Below are positions 1 to 9,295 of a DNA stretch of 64,000 nucleotides, in pieces. This stretch comes from Akkermansia sp. (lineage in GTDB: Bacteria > Verrucomicrobiota > Verrucomicrobiia > Verrucomicrobiales > Akkermansiaceae), in NCBI GenBank assembly GCA_017558555.1, contig JAFYUJ010000032.1:30187-94186 (forward strand). The letters are read 5' to 3'. The position numbers and the translations under genes were made by a program. The notes under the pieces are model-generated. The model searched no databases. It worked only from the letters and a program-made list of their open reading frames with translations, and was not told the DNA's origin. The number at the start of each line of letters is the position of its first letter. Positions within the stretch are counted from its first letter, which is position 1.

Positions 1-2
1 CC

Positions 3-3000
3 GATGACGGGGCATGGATTTCCGGGCGTCAGTGGTCCGGTATAGCGCCCGGACGCGTGCTTACAACCACGAAGGAACTGCATTGGCTCAATGGCTCGAT
101 GACCTTCTCATACTGGACCCGCCTGAGTGGTGCTCCGAACAAGCGTGGCGTGGTCGGCTCGAACTACACAGCACTGTGGGGTGTAATGAACGACAAAGGC
201 CAGGTAGGCCTGCGCTATCAGGGGCGCAACATCGTGGTGTCGCCTCTGCCCATTACCGACCGGGACTGGCACCACATCGTCTTCACTCGCGATGCCACGA
301 CGGGCAAGGTTGTGTTGTACATCGATAGCAAGGAAGTAGCCACCGGCACGACTCCTGCGGGCCCGCTCAAGGGCAAGTTTGAGTCTATCGCCACCAACAA
401 CGCATCCTTGGACCAAGTTCATATTTTTGACAAGCCGGTATCCGCAGCCACGGTGGCCGTGTTGTATGATAACCACGCACCTCAGGTGTTTGATCAGTCT
501 CATTTGGTGGAGACCTCCCGGCCCTCGGTGACGGGGAGTATCCTGCACCGCTTCACGTATGATGTAGACCAGGACAAGATGCGTGTGGCCTCTTTTACCC
601 AGCCTGATTGTGGCAAGGTGGAGAGCAACGGCGATGGTTCATTCACCTACACGCCCGACGAAGCCTTTGCCCGTACGGGCAAGACATCTTTTGATGTAGT
701 GGTGACGGATGGGCGCGGCGGCTACACCAAGGCGACCATGCACCTGCATGATAGTCGCTATGAGGTAGCACCGCCCGTGCGCGAGTTCTGCTACACGGGA
801 CCCTTGCCGGAGTTTACCCCTGGTGCCGGTAAGCAGCAGAGACACCGCAACCCTATGGCTATCTATACCAAAGGCCCCAAGGCGGATTTGCTCATCCAGG
901 CTGATTCACGCCTGTGGTACAGCGTCAATGAATCCACGCGGGGTAAGCTTCTTTTTGCGGAGCCTCAAGTGTTGCGCACCACAGCCCGGGCTGAGTGTGA
1001 AACAGATGGAGCTGCTGTATTGGAAGACAACAAAATCATCATCCGCAAGCCGGATGGCACGCTGGTGCAGGCTTACGTGCTGGGGCAAGATGTACCCGCA
1101 CTGGAAATAGGCTCCTCGGTGAAGGACACCACCGGGGCGGATATGAAACTGCCGGTGCGCCACTTCGCGCTGCTGGATTATGACAATGATGGCACCCCGG
1201 ATTTGGTGGCAGGCTACAACGATGGGCTGTATTACTTCAAAGGCTCGGCAGAACATTACACCATTGAAGGGGGCGTGAAAAAGATTCGCCACATCAGCTT
1301 TGCCCCGGAGAAGCAGGTGATTTACCGCCGCTCCTATAACATTGCCCCCGGTGTGGGTGATTTGAACAACGATGGCCGCACTGATTTGTTGCATGGCATC
1401 AACTGGGGCACCCTGCATGCCTGGATGAATGAAGCCGCTAAGGATAACATTGGTCAGGGGGCATACATGGAAGTGATGCTGGAGAACCAGCCCAAAGAAA
1501 AGTTTGTGCGCGACCTCAACGGTGCCCACGTGACGGTGGCCGATTTTGATGGTGATGGTACACCTGATATGGTGCTGGGTGGCAACGCCGGGCGCGAGTT
1601 GGTGGGTGCTCTGGGGGTGAACCCCGACAGCTGGGCCGGCAACCTCTCCCGCATAGAAAAAGAACTCTACGATGGGCATGAGAAAGACTTAGGTAAGATA
1701 CTGGAAGAGGATGAGCAGAAGGGGCTCAAGCGCTATCGCCAGCTGATGACCGGCTGGATTCGCTGGGCTGTGGCTCAAAATACACCTGCCCGCCGCCAGA
1801 CAGCCTGGTATATGCTGGCTGCGCATGTGAAGAAGTACCCCTTCTTGCAGCGTGGTGTGTTGGAGGAGGCCTGGGTGAAGAGCGAAAAGGGCAAAGTGCT
1901 GAGCTATGGTGATATGCACCACGTGCCCGGCATTTTCACCATGAATTGGATTGTGTTGCATCGTTTGCTGCCGGATTCTGCAGCTCACCGCGTGGCTGTG
2001 GCGGATGCTCTGGGCCTGACCGGGCTTGATCGCGAGGCCTACCTGGACAAAGGCATGCCTCTGGCAGATAACAACCGCAGCACCGAAGGACAGCTGCGCG
2101 CCACTTGGGATACCCTGCGCTATCACGCTCCCATTCTTTTCCCGGATGACCACATCTCCATCGGTTTGAACTACGGCGATGGCCGCGATGCCATGTGCTA
2201 CATCTTCGAATCCAACAAGAATACCTTCAGCATGGCTGTGGGTAACAATATCGCTGAAATGCACGGCGATATGGTGAAGCTCACGGAGGAGTGCTTCGGC
2301 GCCAAGGGAGCCGCCAGCGGCGATTATTACACTTTTGTGCTGGCCCATGAAGTGTGCCACTCGCTGGACGCCTATGTCCGCAGCCGCGCCAACAAGGATT
2401 TGAACCGCCGATGGGGGGACCAGAACTATTACGCCGCCACCAATGCCGGTACCAACAGTGATATCGTTGCCAACGAAACAGGATGGTGGGATCTCAACCT
2501 GACGCAGGAGCGTTTCAAGCAGCGTGGGCTCTGGGATGGTAAGAAAGAAACCTGGGCTGATACCTGGAAAGCATACTGGCAGAAGAGCCCCTACCGCAAC
2601 AAGGTGTTCATGCGTGGTGATATTGATTGGTTCCTCGGTTCGCAACAGGAAACATTGGCCACACAGGCTAATCACCACTGGGCTCGCTCCGAATCTCGTC
2701 TCATTGGCGCCATCCTGCGCTACTTGCAGGGGTATAAGTCCAACATCAACGAGGTGGTGTTCTATCTGGATGTGCTCTCCGCCGGTCAAAACAAGTTGCC
2801 CATGCTCCATCCCTGGGGCTCCGGCTCTCCCACTCTGGTGAACTTCAACGTGGAATACGCGTGGCTCACTCGCAACGATCAGGGCTACATCACCGATGTC
2901 CGTATCGGCGACCGCCACTATGGCTTTACCATCGATGAAAAGGGGCGCGTCATTGGCCTGCGCACCTACCCCTTTGCGGATAAGATTCAGGCAGCTGCTG

Positions 3001-3014
3001 CGGCTGTGAAATAA
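3..3014 (+). CDS. Secreted multidomain zinc metallopeptidase, 5' end outside the window
   Basis: The reading frame is open to the window edge, so the start and any signal peptide are missing; 1003 residues are visible. Numbering from the first visible codon, residues 1-145 resemble a LamG/concanavalin-like beta sandwich (GSMTFSYWTRL, then the WHHIVFTRD strand typical of the fold). About 150-230 looks like a cadherin/VCBS-type domain (GDGSFTYTPD, FDVVVTDGRGG). Three FG-GAP/VCBS-like calcium loops follow near 389 (DYDNDGTPD), 451 (DLNNDGRTD) and 513 (DFDGDGTPD). A zinc-binding HEXXH motif (HEVCH) begins at residue 782, with candidate third-ligand glutamates about 40 and 60 residues later. This layout suggests a secreted peptidase acting on glycosylated host or dietary protein. 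The substrate and peptidase family are inference. A strong terminator follows the stop. Confidence 0.75.
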   Translation, partial: DDGAWISGRQWSGIAPGRVLTTTKELHWLNGSMTFSYWTRLSGAPNKRGVVGSNYTALWGVMNDKGQVGLRYQGRNIVVSPLPITDRDWHHIVFTRDATTGKVVLYIDSKEVATGTTPAGPLKGKFESIATNNASLDQVHIFDKPVSAATVAVLYDNHAPQVFDQSHLVETSRPSVTGSILHRFTYDVDQDKMRVASFTQPDCGKVESNGDGSFTYTPDEAFARTGKTSFDVVVTDGRGGYTKATMHLHDSRYEVAPPVREFCYTGPLPEFTPGAGKQQRHRNPMAIYTKGPKADLLIQADSRLWYSVNESTRGKLLFAEPQVLRTTARAECETDGAAVLEDNKIIIRKPDGTLVQAYVLGQDVPALEIGSSVKDTTGADMKLPVRHFALLDYDNDGTPDLVAGYNDGLYYFKGSAEHYTIEGGVKKIRHISFAPEKQVIYRRSYNIAPGVGDLNNDGRTDLLHGINWGTLHAWMNEAAKDNIGQGAYMEVMLENQPKEKFVRDLNGAHVTVADFDGDGTPDMVLGGNAGRELVGALGVNPDSWAGNLSRIEKELYDGHEKDLGKILEEDEQKGLKRYRQLMTGWIRWAVAQNTPARRQTAWYMLAAHVKKYPFLQRGVLEEAWVKSEKGKVLSYGDMHHVPGIFTMNWIVLHRLLPDSAAHRVAVADALGLTGLDREAYLDKGMPLADNNRSTEGQLRATWDTLRYHAPILFPDDHISIGLNYGDGRDAMCYIFESNKNTFSMAVGNNIAEMHGDMVKLTEECFGAKGAASGDYYTFVLAHEVCHSLDAYVRSRANKDLNRRWGDQNYYAATNAGTNSDIVANETGWWDLNLTQERFKQRGLWDGKKETWADTWKAYWQKSPYRNKVFMRGDIDWFLGSQQETLATQANHHWARSESRLIGAILRYLQGYKSNINEVVFYLDVLSAGQNKLPMLHPWGSGSPTLVNFNVEYAWLTRNDQGYITDVRIGDRHYGFTIDEKGRVIGLRTYPFADKIQAAAAAVK

Positions 3015-3038
3015 AAAAGTCCGCCTACCCATGTGGTC

Positions 3039-3073
3039 AACATGCTCCGTGGTTTTCTCGGAGCATGTTTTTT
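3039..3073 (+). terminator. Rho-independent terminator of the metallopeptidase gene
   Basis: An 11-bp perfect stem (AACATGCTCCG / CGGAGCATGTT) with a 9-base loop is followed by a T run. It lies 25 bases after the stop codon. Confidence 0.85.
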
Positions 3074-3168
3074 CATCAGTTGGGCGCCTGCTTGCATCGG
3101 TTTGCTTTGCCCATTGCCTCATTGTTGGAGTTATTCATATCTGATAACATCTTGTAGTGGATATAGGC

Positions 3169-3197
3169 TTGATATGTCGTATGTTGTGTGGTAGAAT
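3169..3197 (+). promoter_or_regulatory. Sigma-70-like promoter of the gene at 3230
   Basis: TTGATA (3169-3174), a 17-bp spacer and TAGAAT (3192-3197). The predicted 5' leader is about 26 bases. Confidence 0.6.
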
Positions 3198-3229
3198 ACG
3201 TGGCGTTTTAACAATCCACCCTATCTGCG

Positions 3230-4252
3230 ATGCAATTTATGTTTAAATCTTTTATGGTCACGGTGCTGGCCATGTCTTCCCTGGTTCAGGCATTGGAATT
3301 GACAGATCTGCGCCTGCCACTCACCCGCACAGAGGCAGACAGCTTTACCAAGGATTACACCTATGAAGTGCTTTCTGATGTATCTGTGCGCCGAACCTGG
3401 CGCAAGGATGGCCGCAAGATTGCCATTGATTTTGATACCAAGACAGAGCAAGCTATTTGTATCACCGTCACCTATAATCAGCCGGTGCCCCGCAAAGAAG
3501 GCTTGGCAGATGCCAAAGTGCTTGCCGGCGATAAGGTAGAGAGCCCGAAGTGGAAGCAGGTTAAGAACGAAGCCGCTGCGAAGTTCGGTATGAAGAATGC
3601 CGAGGCTCTTCAGCTGAGTGATGGTACATACCTCTTCCGCGAAGTGACGGACGACAAGAAAAAGCGCTTTACGCGCCTCTCTCTCTACGCCAAAATGCCC
3701 AAAGAAGACCGCGGCGAGTTGCAGGTACTGGATTCCACCGGTGGCAAGACGGCTCTTGGTTCCTCTACCGTAGGAAGTGGCATCAAAGAGCTCTATGCAG
3801 ACGAGGCTGCCCGCCAAGGCACATCTCTTGCCGGTGGCGGGGTGGCTCAGACCACACCCGAGGTGGAGTCTACGACTATCGATGAACCCCGCATCACGGC
3901 GCTTGGCAGCACGCCTGGTGCACGCGAGGCCCTGCGCCGCAAGCAGGAGGCCGAGCATGCGAAACAAACAACTGAACAGCCCATTGCATCTGTCGAGACT
4001 CCTGAGTCAACGGAGAAAAAGGAAGCGTCAGCAGGCAGCCGTTCCAATCGTACGCTTATCGAAGCTCTTGGCTTGGATAATCCCGGCCCCGTGCAGTTTG
4101 GGGTGATTGGCGGTATCGTCCTGCTTCTCATCATTCTGGTGGCATGCAGCGCGAACGCCAAAAAGCGCAAGGCTGCCCAGAAAGCCAAGTTTACGGCGAT
4201 TCTGGTCAACAATAAGAAGACTTCTACAGCACCCAAATTGAAGCGCAAGTAA
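3230..4252 (+). CDS. Exported, C-terminally membrane-anchored protein of unknown function
   Basis: I do not recognise a family. The 340-residue product starts with a hydrophobic signal (MQFMFKSFMVTVLAMSSLVQA). A roughly 150-residue alpha/beta region follows, with a repeated basic and acidic pattern. A low-complexity linker (about 200-275) is rich in Ala, Glu, Thr and Ser. One strong transmembrane helix sits near residue 290 (GVIGGIVLLLIILVAC), followed by a basic cytoplasmic tail rich in Lys. The topology is therefore an extracytoplasmic domain tethered by its C-terminus. The start could also be the ATG at 3239, three codons later. It has its own promoter and a shared terminator with the convergent hpf, so it is probably monocistronic. 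Confidence 0.7.
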   Translation: MQFMFKSFMVTVLAMSSLVQALELTDLRLPLTRTEADSFTKDYTYEVLSDVSVRRTWRKDGRKIAIDFDTKTEQAICITVTYNQPVPRKEGLADAKVLAGDKVESPKWKQVKNEAAAKFGMKNAEALQLSDGTYLFREVTDDKKKRFTRLSLYAKMPKEDRGELQVLDSTGGKTALGSSTVGSGIKELYADEAARQGTSLAGGGVAQTTPEVESTTIDEPRITALGSTPGAREALRRKQEAEHAKQTTEQPIASVETPESTEKKEASAGSRSNRTLIEALGLDNPGPVQFGVIGGIVLLLIILVACSANAKKRKAAQKAKFTAILVNNKKTSTAPKLKRK

Positions 4253-4318
4253 CATGCTTTGATGAACGCCAGTGGGAATAGGACTGTTTGGATTTTATTC
4301 CCGCGTTTTTACAGCAAG

Positions 4319-4354
4319 AAACCGCTCCCGGGAGATTTCCCGAGAGCGGTTTTT
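4319..4354. terminator. Bidirectional terminator between the gene at 3230 and hpf
   Basis: Stem ACCGCTC...GAGCGGT extended through CCGGGA/TCCCGA with one mismatch, flanked by A residues on the left and TTTT on the right. It can serve both convergent genes. Confidence 0.8.
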
Positions 4355-4371
4355 CAAGGTATGAGTCGGCA

Positions 4372-4977
4372 TCAGGCCTTGAGCTCGTTGCCCAGCTCAA
4401 TGATGGAGTATTCACCCGGTCGGATGCGGTACACAATTTGCAGCACATTGCGGCGTGCATTGCGATAAAGCACAAAGGGCTTGCCGGAAATCTCAAGCTC
4501 CATGATGGCGTCTTCCTTATACATGGTCTTCAGGTCATAGCCTTCACGAGAAATGCGCACGGGCTTGGGATCTTCAGGAGCATCAATGTCCACATCGAAG
4601 TCGAGTACATCTTCCTCGTATACCTTTTCGTCCAGCTTACGGATGCTTCGGGAGCGGTGCGGACGGAAGTGCTTCATGAGACGTGTCTTGTGCTTTCTCA
4701 TGCGGCGCATAATCTTGGTGACGGTCTCATCGATGGCGGCATACAAGTCGGGGGCCACGGTGGACGCCTGGATGGTGATATGATCGGCACAGAACAAGAC
4801 GATTTCGGCCATTTGACGGTCTTTCTGCACGTCTACAACCACACGAGCTTCTACAATTTTGGGGTAATCAATATGGATACCCTGAATTTTTTTGGTAGCG
4901 AACTCGCGGATGGCATCGGTGACCTCAATATGGCGGCCGGTAACAATGATGTTTGTTTCAACATTGGATGTCTGCAT
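4372..4977 (-). CDS. hpf: Ribosome hibernation promoting factor, long form
   Basis: The 201-residue product is a long-form HPF. In that family the N-terminal domain binds the 30S decoding region and the C-terminal domain dimerises to make inactive 100S ribosomes. Residues 8-110 show the S30AE/YfiA fold pattern (IIVTGRHIEVTDAIREFATKK; DLYAAIDETVTKIMRRMRKHK). The C-terminal domain (about 140-197) carries the usual sequence around SREGYDLKTMYKEDAIMEL and YRIRPGEYSIIEL. Length matches the family. An AGAGG-like ribosome-binding site lies about 8 bases before ATG, unlike many genes here. It has its own promoter and a leader of about 60 bases, and is probably induced in stationary phase. Confidence 0.93.
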   Translation of the reverse strand: MQTSNVETNIIVTGRHIEVTDAIREFATKKIQGIHIDYPKIVEARVVVDVQKDRQMAEIVLFCADHITIQASTVAPDLYAAIDETVTKIMRRMRKHKTRLMKHFRPHRSRSIRKLDEKVYEEDVLDFDVDIDAPEDPKPVRISREGYDLKTMYKEDAIMELEISGKPFVLYRNARRNVLQIVYRIRPGEYSIIELGNELKA

Positions 4978-5043
4978 GGTGTGTACCTCTTTCTATTTTT
5001 TGGTTCAGGAATGCAGCGGTGCGTACACCTTTCTGCAATACTC

Positions 5044-5072
5044 ATCATATCCGCACATGCGAGATATTGCAA
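5044..5072 (-). promoter_or_regulatory. Promoter of hpf
   Basis: On the minus strand TTGCAA (5067-5072), 17-bp spacer, TATGAT (5044-5049). Confidence 0.6.
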
Positions 5073-5113
5073 CAAAAAAATAGTTGAGTGGTAGGATTTT
5101 TTCGGCCGGGGCC

Positions 5114-5719
5114 TCAGCGCACCTGGAGGTAAACAATGAAGCGAGCGTAGCGCGGATCAGCAGAGGATGTGCTGATGATAAGACGATTGAAACATTTTTT
5201 TGCCGTGCTTTTCGGGGTCACTGTCACCAAGAATTCTCGCTTTTTTTTCCCTTTCTCAGGGGAGAAGAAAAAATCATCTCCGGAGATGGAAGCCTCGGTG
5301 ATGTCCTGCACGGGGGAGCCCTTTGGAAGGGTGAGGCGCAGCACCTGCGGTGTAGGGTCCGCACCACGTTGCCACTGTAAACTGCGGGCACTCAGCACCA
5401 CAGCCTGGGGCACTTCAAAGTGCATTGTCAGCTTGGTTTTCTTGCCGTCAGCAGTGGTTACATCAATGTGCTTATCAACGGTTTGGTCGAATTCAGAAGT
5501 ATCAACGTGGGCCGTCAGCGTATGGCCGGATTGGGTGGTGGTGGTGCAGTCGCACAGGGGCTTTGCCTTGGCAATGGGGGAGCTTTTGCTCCGGAAAACA
5601 ACGGTCACAGCATCTTGCCCGTAGTTCAGCCTGATGGTTTGCACCGGCTTTTCAAAAGCAGCCAGCGCAGGGGCCATCAGTACGGCGATATATCCAAGGG
5701 CTTTGATGGCAAGTGACAT
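5114..5719 (-). CDS. Exported DUF1573-like protein
   Basis: The 201-residue product has a signal peptide (residues 1-21, ending ALAA). An Ig-like region follows that resembles DUF1573: a hydrophobic strand pattern, then the C-D-C-T motif (LCDCTT, about residue 56), where the family typically has CGC(T). The function of DUF1573 proteins is not established; they are common exported proteins of Bacteroidota and Verrucomicrobiota. The gene follows lspA by 12 bases and is probably co-transcribed with it and ileS. The cysteine is not in a lipobox position, so it is probably periplasmic, not a lipoprotein. Confidence 0.7.
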   Translation of the reverse strand: MSLAIKALGYIAVLMAPALAAFEKPVQTIRLNYGQDAVTVVFRSKSSPIAKAKPLCDCTTTTQSGHTLTAHVDTSEFDQTVDKHIDVTTADGKKTKLTMHFEVPQAVVLSARSLQWQRGADPTPQVLRLTLPKGSPVQDITEASISGDDFFFSPEKGKKKREFLVTVTPKSTAKKCFNRLIISTSSADPRYARFIVYLQVR

Positions 5720-5731
5720 GGAATGAGGAAA

Positions 5732-6331
5732 TCAGGCTTTCTTCTCTTCTTGCGGCTGGGGCAGGAAGCTGGCAATCAGGAAAAGACCTGCGGCAATGCA
5801 CACGCAGGAATCGGCCACGTTGAATGAAGGCCAGTGGTAGCCCATGGGGAAAGTTTCCGTCGGGATAAAGGGGAAAGAAAAGTCCAGGAAATCCACCACG
5901 TAGCCATTCAGCAAGTTTTGCATGAAGGAGAGCTTTTCTGCACCGGGCAGGAAAAAGCCCTGCGTGAGGCGGTCCGTCATATTGCCCAGCACACCGGTCA
6001 TGATGAAGGCCCAGGCAAACTTCAGCAGCTTGGTGCAGAAGAAATGGCGGCGGTATCCCACCACCAGCAGCACCAGTGCTACCACTTGAACGCCCAGGAA
6101 CAAAATGGGAGCCCATGCCGTGCCATTGCCCATGCCGAAAGCCACACCGGTATTGTGCAGGCGCACAATATCAAAGTTCATGATAGCGCTGTCGGTGATG
6201 ACATGTGTGCGGTCCAGATAGTAGGGGGTGGGGAGCTCGTAGTTGAAAACAATGTACCATTTGCTGACCTGATCCAGCAGGTACAGGCAGATGATGAGCA
6301 GGATTAAGTACAGGGTGGTGCGTTGTTTCAT
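5732..6331 (-). CDS. lspA: Lipoprotein signal peptidase (signal peptidase II)
   Basis: The inner-membrane aspartyl protease removes signal peptides from prolipoproteins. The 199-residue product has four hydrophobic helices and both catalytic aspartate boxes: GNMTDRL and FNVADSCV. The conserved N-terminal LLDQVSKW and HNTGVAFGM segments are also present. I chose ATG at 6331 because the upstream GTG at 6355 lies inside a 12-bp inverted repeat and adds a non-conserved, charged extension. It lies downstream of ileS, a neighbour arrangement known in many bacteria. Confidence 0.93.
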   Translation of the reverse strand: MKQRTTLYLILLIICLYLLDQVSKWYIVFNYELPTPYYLDRTHVITDSAIMNFDIVRLHNTGVAFGMGNGTAWAPILFLGVQVVALVLLVVGYRRHFFCTKLLKFAWAFIMTGVLGNMTDRLTQGFFLPGAEKLSFMQNLLNGYVVDFLDFSFPFIPTETFPMGYHWPSFNVADSCVCIAAGLFLIASFLPQPQEEKKA

Positions 6332-6344
6332 CTTGTTGCTTAAG

Positions 6345-6376
6345 CCCCGCCGCACAGCTTGGTATGTGCGGCGGGG
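6345..6376 (-). repeat. Perfect 12-bp inverted repeat between ileS and lspA
   Basis: CCCCGCCGCACA and TGTGCGGCGGGG are separated by 8 bases. On the transcribed (minus) strand no T run follows, so it is more likely an intercistronic hairpin or pause/processing site than a classical terminator. Confidence 0.7.
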
Positions 6377-6413
6377 TGGTTGGTGGTTAAGGAGTATGTG
6401 TTGGTTTTATCCA

Positions 6414-9131
6414 TCAGGCCATCACGGCAGCGCAGCGGGCGCACAGGCCTTCTTCATTCACTGCGGGCTCGTAGCGGCGGCAGCGGGGGCACATGCCATA
6501 GGCTGTCTTCTCTGCGGTAGCAGCCAGTTCCTCGCCCGTCTGCACGTGCAGGTCGGAGATGATGAAGAACTCCTTGGCAAACTCTGCATGGGAGAGCAGA
6601 GCTGTCACCTGGGCATCCTCGTCAGCGGGGATGGTGAGCGTCACCACAGCCTCGTTGTTCTTATTGAAAGCCTTAGCCTTAATTTGCGCTTCGATGGCTA
6701 CCTGAATCACGCTCTTGATTTGCTGCAGGCGAGCGAAGGGTGCGGTGAGACCGGCATCGAATTCGGCGCAGGGTTCGGGGAAGTCCTGTTCGTGCACAGA
6801 GCCGGCGTTGCCGGCGTGTTCCCAGGCCTCGTCGCAGGTGTACACCAGGATGGGAGCGAGCAGCTTCACCAAAGTATCGAATACGCGAGCGATGGCGAAC
6901 TGCTTGCTGATGCGCTGGGGCGCATCGGCGGCATCGCAGTACAGGCTGTCCTTCGTCATGTCGATGTAGAGAGCTGACAAATCATTGGTGCAGAACTGGT
7001 TGATAGCCATGAATACCTTGCGGAACTCGTAGCCATCGTAGGCTGCGCGTACCTCGCGGATAAGCGTGTTGGTGCGCTCCAGAATCCAGGCATCCGTGGG
7101 GGCCAGTTCGGCCGGGCGGGCGCCGTTGTAACCCTTCAGGTTGGCCAGCAGAATGCGCAGGGTGTTGCGCAGGCGGCGGTAGGGGTCGGTAATCTGCTTG
7201 AAGAGGTCTTCACCGAAAGGAACCTCGTTTTGCCAGTCCACGCTGCTCACCCACAGACGCACGATATCGGCGCCGTACTTCTCGTAGAAATACTTGGCAT
7301 TGGTGGGCTTCTGGTATGTGCCCTGGGCGCTCTTGGAGAGCTTGGAGCGGTCCTGGTTCACCACGAAAGCGTGGGTCAGTACCTTCTTGTAGGGGGCTGT
7401 ACCGCGCCAGGCGCAGGAGAGCATCAGCGAGCTCTGGAACCAGCCGCGGTGCTGGTCTGTTGCTTCCAAGTACACATCGCAGGGGGCGGCGAGCTCGGGA
7501 TGCGTTTCCAGCACGGAAACGTGGGAGCAGCCGGAGTCAATCCACACGTCGAGCGTGTCCTTACCCTTGCGGAGACCGGTCGGCAGGCCGAGTTTTTCGC
7601 AGAGCTGTTCACTGCTGAGCTCGAACCAGATGTTGGTGCCGTGTTCGGCCACCAGGTCGGCCACCTTGTTCACGATTTCGGCGGTGAGGACGGGCTTGTC
7701 TTCGGCATCGAAGAAGACGGGCAGCGGTACACCCCAGGTGCGCTGGCGGGAGATACACCAGTCCGGGCGGGCCTCCACCGTGCTGTAAATGCGGTTGCGG
7801 CCCCAGGCGGGCATCCATTCGGTCTTGTCGATTTGTTCCAGCGCCACGGGGCGGAGTTTCTCCATGCTGATGAAGAACTGCTTCACGGCGCGGAAGATGA
7901 TGGGGGTCTTGGAGCGCCAGCAGTGCGGGTACTGGTGGGTGAACTCCTCGCGGCCCAGTAGGCGGTTGGCTTCCACCAGCAGGGTGATGATGTCTTCGTT
8001 GCTCTTGAAGACGTGCTTGCCCACCAGGTGGGGCAGGCCGCATTCTGCGGTGTAGTTGCCGTCATCGTCTACCGGAGAAAGAACGGGCAGCCCGTAGGCC
8101 ATGCCGGCCACGTAGTCATCTGCACCATGGCCGGGGGCAATATGCACAGCGCCGGTACCGGCATCCGTGGTCACATAGGCTGCGTTGATGATGAGGGATT
8201 CGCGGTCAAGGAAGGGATGGCGAGCCGTGCGCTTCTCCAATTCGTTGCCCTTGAAGGTGGTAAGCTCTTCTTCCAGCGTCCAGCCGGTCTTGGCGGTGAA
8301 GGTTTCGATGAGTTCGCGCACAATGACGAAACGGCGGGTTTCACCATCCTTGGCATAGCGGCCCACCACGTAGGTGAACTCGGGGTTGAGGGCAATGGCC
8401 AGGTTGCTGGGCAGGGTCCAGGGTGTGGTGGTCCAGATGACCATTTCGCAATCGTCGATGCCGTTGATGGCGCCGTCCATCTTGAAACCCACGTAGATGG
8501 CTGTGGAGGTGTCTTCCATGTATTCCACCTCGGCTTCGGCCAGGGCGGTGTGGTGGGCGTAGCTCCACTGCACAGGCTTCATGGATTGGTACACAGCGCC
8601 GCTTTCCACCAACTTGGCGAATACGCGCAGAATCCAGGCCTCATACTCCGGCAGCATGGTGATGTAGGGATTAAACCAATCACCAAACACGCCGAGACGG
8701 CGGAACGAAACACGCTGCTGGTCAATGTAGCCCAGGGCAAATTCCGTGCAGCGGCGGCGGATTTCAGCCGGCGCCAGACCCTGGAATTCCTTCACCACTT
8801 TGGCTTCGATGGGCAGGCCGTGGCAGTCCCAACCGGGGATGAAGGGGGCATAGTAGCCGGCCATGGTCTTGCTCTTGACGATGAGGTCTTTGAGCACCTT
8901 GTTCAGGGCTGTGCCCATGTGCACATCGCCATTGGCAAAGGGAGGACCATCATGCAATATAAAACGGGGAGCCCCCTGCGCCTTGCGGCGCTCAGTAATT
9001 CGATCGTAAAGCTTTTCATTCTCCCATTTCTCTAAACGCACCGGCTCCTTGGTAGTGAGATCACCACGCATGGGGAACGTGGTGTCCGGCAGGAAAATGG
9101 TATCTTTATAGCTCTTTGCGGGTGTGCTCAT
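6414..9131 (-). CDS. ileS: Isoleucyl-tRNA synthetase
   Basis: This cytoplasmic class Ia enzyme charges tRNA-Ile. The 905-residue product has the HIGH-type motif as HMGT (residues 71-74, in GPPFANGDVHMGT). The editing domain follows, then a KMSKS-type motif (SKLSKS, about 595-600). At the C-terminus is a zinc finger (CPRC...CARC) typical of the bacterial type. I set the start at ATG 9131 because conserved sequence begins there (MSTPAKSYKDTIFLPDTTFP) and a near-consensus promoter lies only 9 bases upstream. A longer frame reaching 9302 would run through that promoter. It heads the unit ileS-lspA-DUF1573. Confidence 0.97.
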   Translation of the reverse strand: MSTPAKSYKDTIFLPDTTFPMRGDLTTKEPVRLEKWENEKLYDRITERRKAQGAPRFILHDGPPFANGDVHMGTALNKVLKDLIVKSKTMAGYYAPFIPGWDCHGLPIEAKVVKEFQGLAPAEIRRRCTEFALGYIDQQRVSFRRLGVFGDWFNPYITMLPEYEAWILRVFAKLVESGAVYQSMKPVQWSYAHHTALAEAEVEYMEDTSTAIYVGFKMDGAINGIDDCEMVIWTTTPWTLPSNLAIALNPEFTYVVGRYAKDGETRRFVIVRELIETFTAKTGWTLEEELTTFKGNELEKRTARHPFLDRESLIINAAYVTTDAGTGAVHIAPGHGADDYVAGMAYGLPVLSPVDDDGNYTAECGLPHLVGKHVFKSNEDIITLLVEANRLLGREEFTHQYPHCWRSKTPIIFRAVKQFFISMEKLRPVALEQIDKTEWMPAWGRNRIYSTVEARPDWCISRQRTWGVPLPVFFDAEDKPVLTAEIVNKVADLVAEHGTNIWFELSSEQLCEKLGLPTGLRKGKDTLDVWIDSGCSHVSVLETHPELAAPCDVYLEATDQHRGWFQSSLMLSCAWRGTAPYKKVLTHAFVVNQDRSKLSKSAQGTYQKPTNAKYFYEKYGADIVRLWVSSVDWQNEVPFGEDLFKQITDPYRRLRNTLRILLANLKGYNGARPAELAPTDAWILERTNTLIREVRAAYDGYEFRKVFMAINQFCTNDLSALYIDMTKDSLYCDAADAPQRISKQFAIARVFDTLVKLLAPILVYTCDEAWEHAGNAGSVHEQDFPEPCAEFDAGLTAPFARLQQIKSVIQVAIEAQIKAKAFNKNNEAVVTLTIPADEDAQVTALLSHAEFAKEFFIISDLHVQTGEELAATAEKTAYGMCPRCRRYEPAVNEEGLCARCAAVMA

Positions 9132-9140
9132 ACGCGCGCC

Positions 9141-9169
9141 AATATATACCCCTCCTGTTCTATTGTCAA
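9141..9169 (-). promoter_or_regulatory. Promoter of ileS, near-leaderless
   Basis: TTGACA (9164-9169), 17-bp spacer, TATATT (9141-9146) on the minus strand. Only 9 bases separate the -10 box from the ATG. Confidence 0.75.
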
Positions 9170-9260
9170 TCTTATAAGCTCTTTTGGCGGGCAAATAGCG
9201 AGAAATGGCAGAAAAAAGCGGCTGCAACAGGGTTCTGCATTTGCGCAGGGTCCGGGTTTG

Positions 9261-9289
9261 TTGACGAAATGATGCGCCTGCTTCATGCT
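9261..9289 (+). promoter_or_regulatory. Possible weak promoter of the terminase cassette
   Basis: TTGACG (9261-9266), 17-bp spacer, CATGCT (9284-9289). The -10 box is poor, but its distance to the chosen ATG (6 bases) matches other leaderless genes in this window. Confidence 0.3.
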
Positions 9290-9295
9290 GAATCC

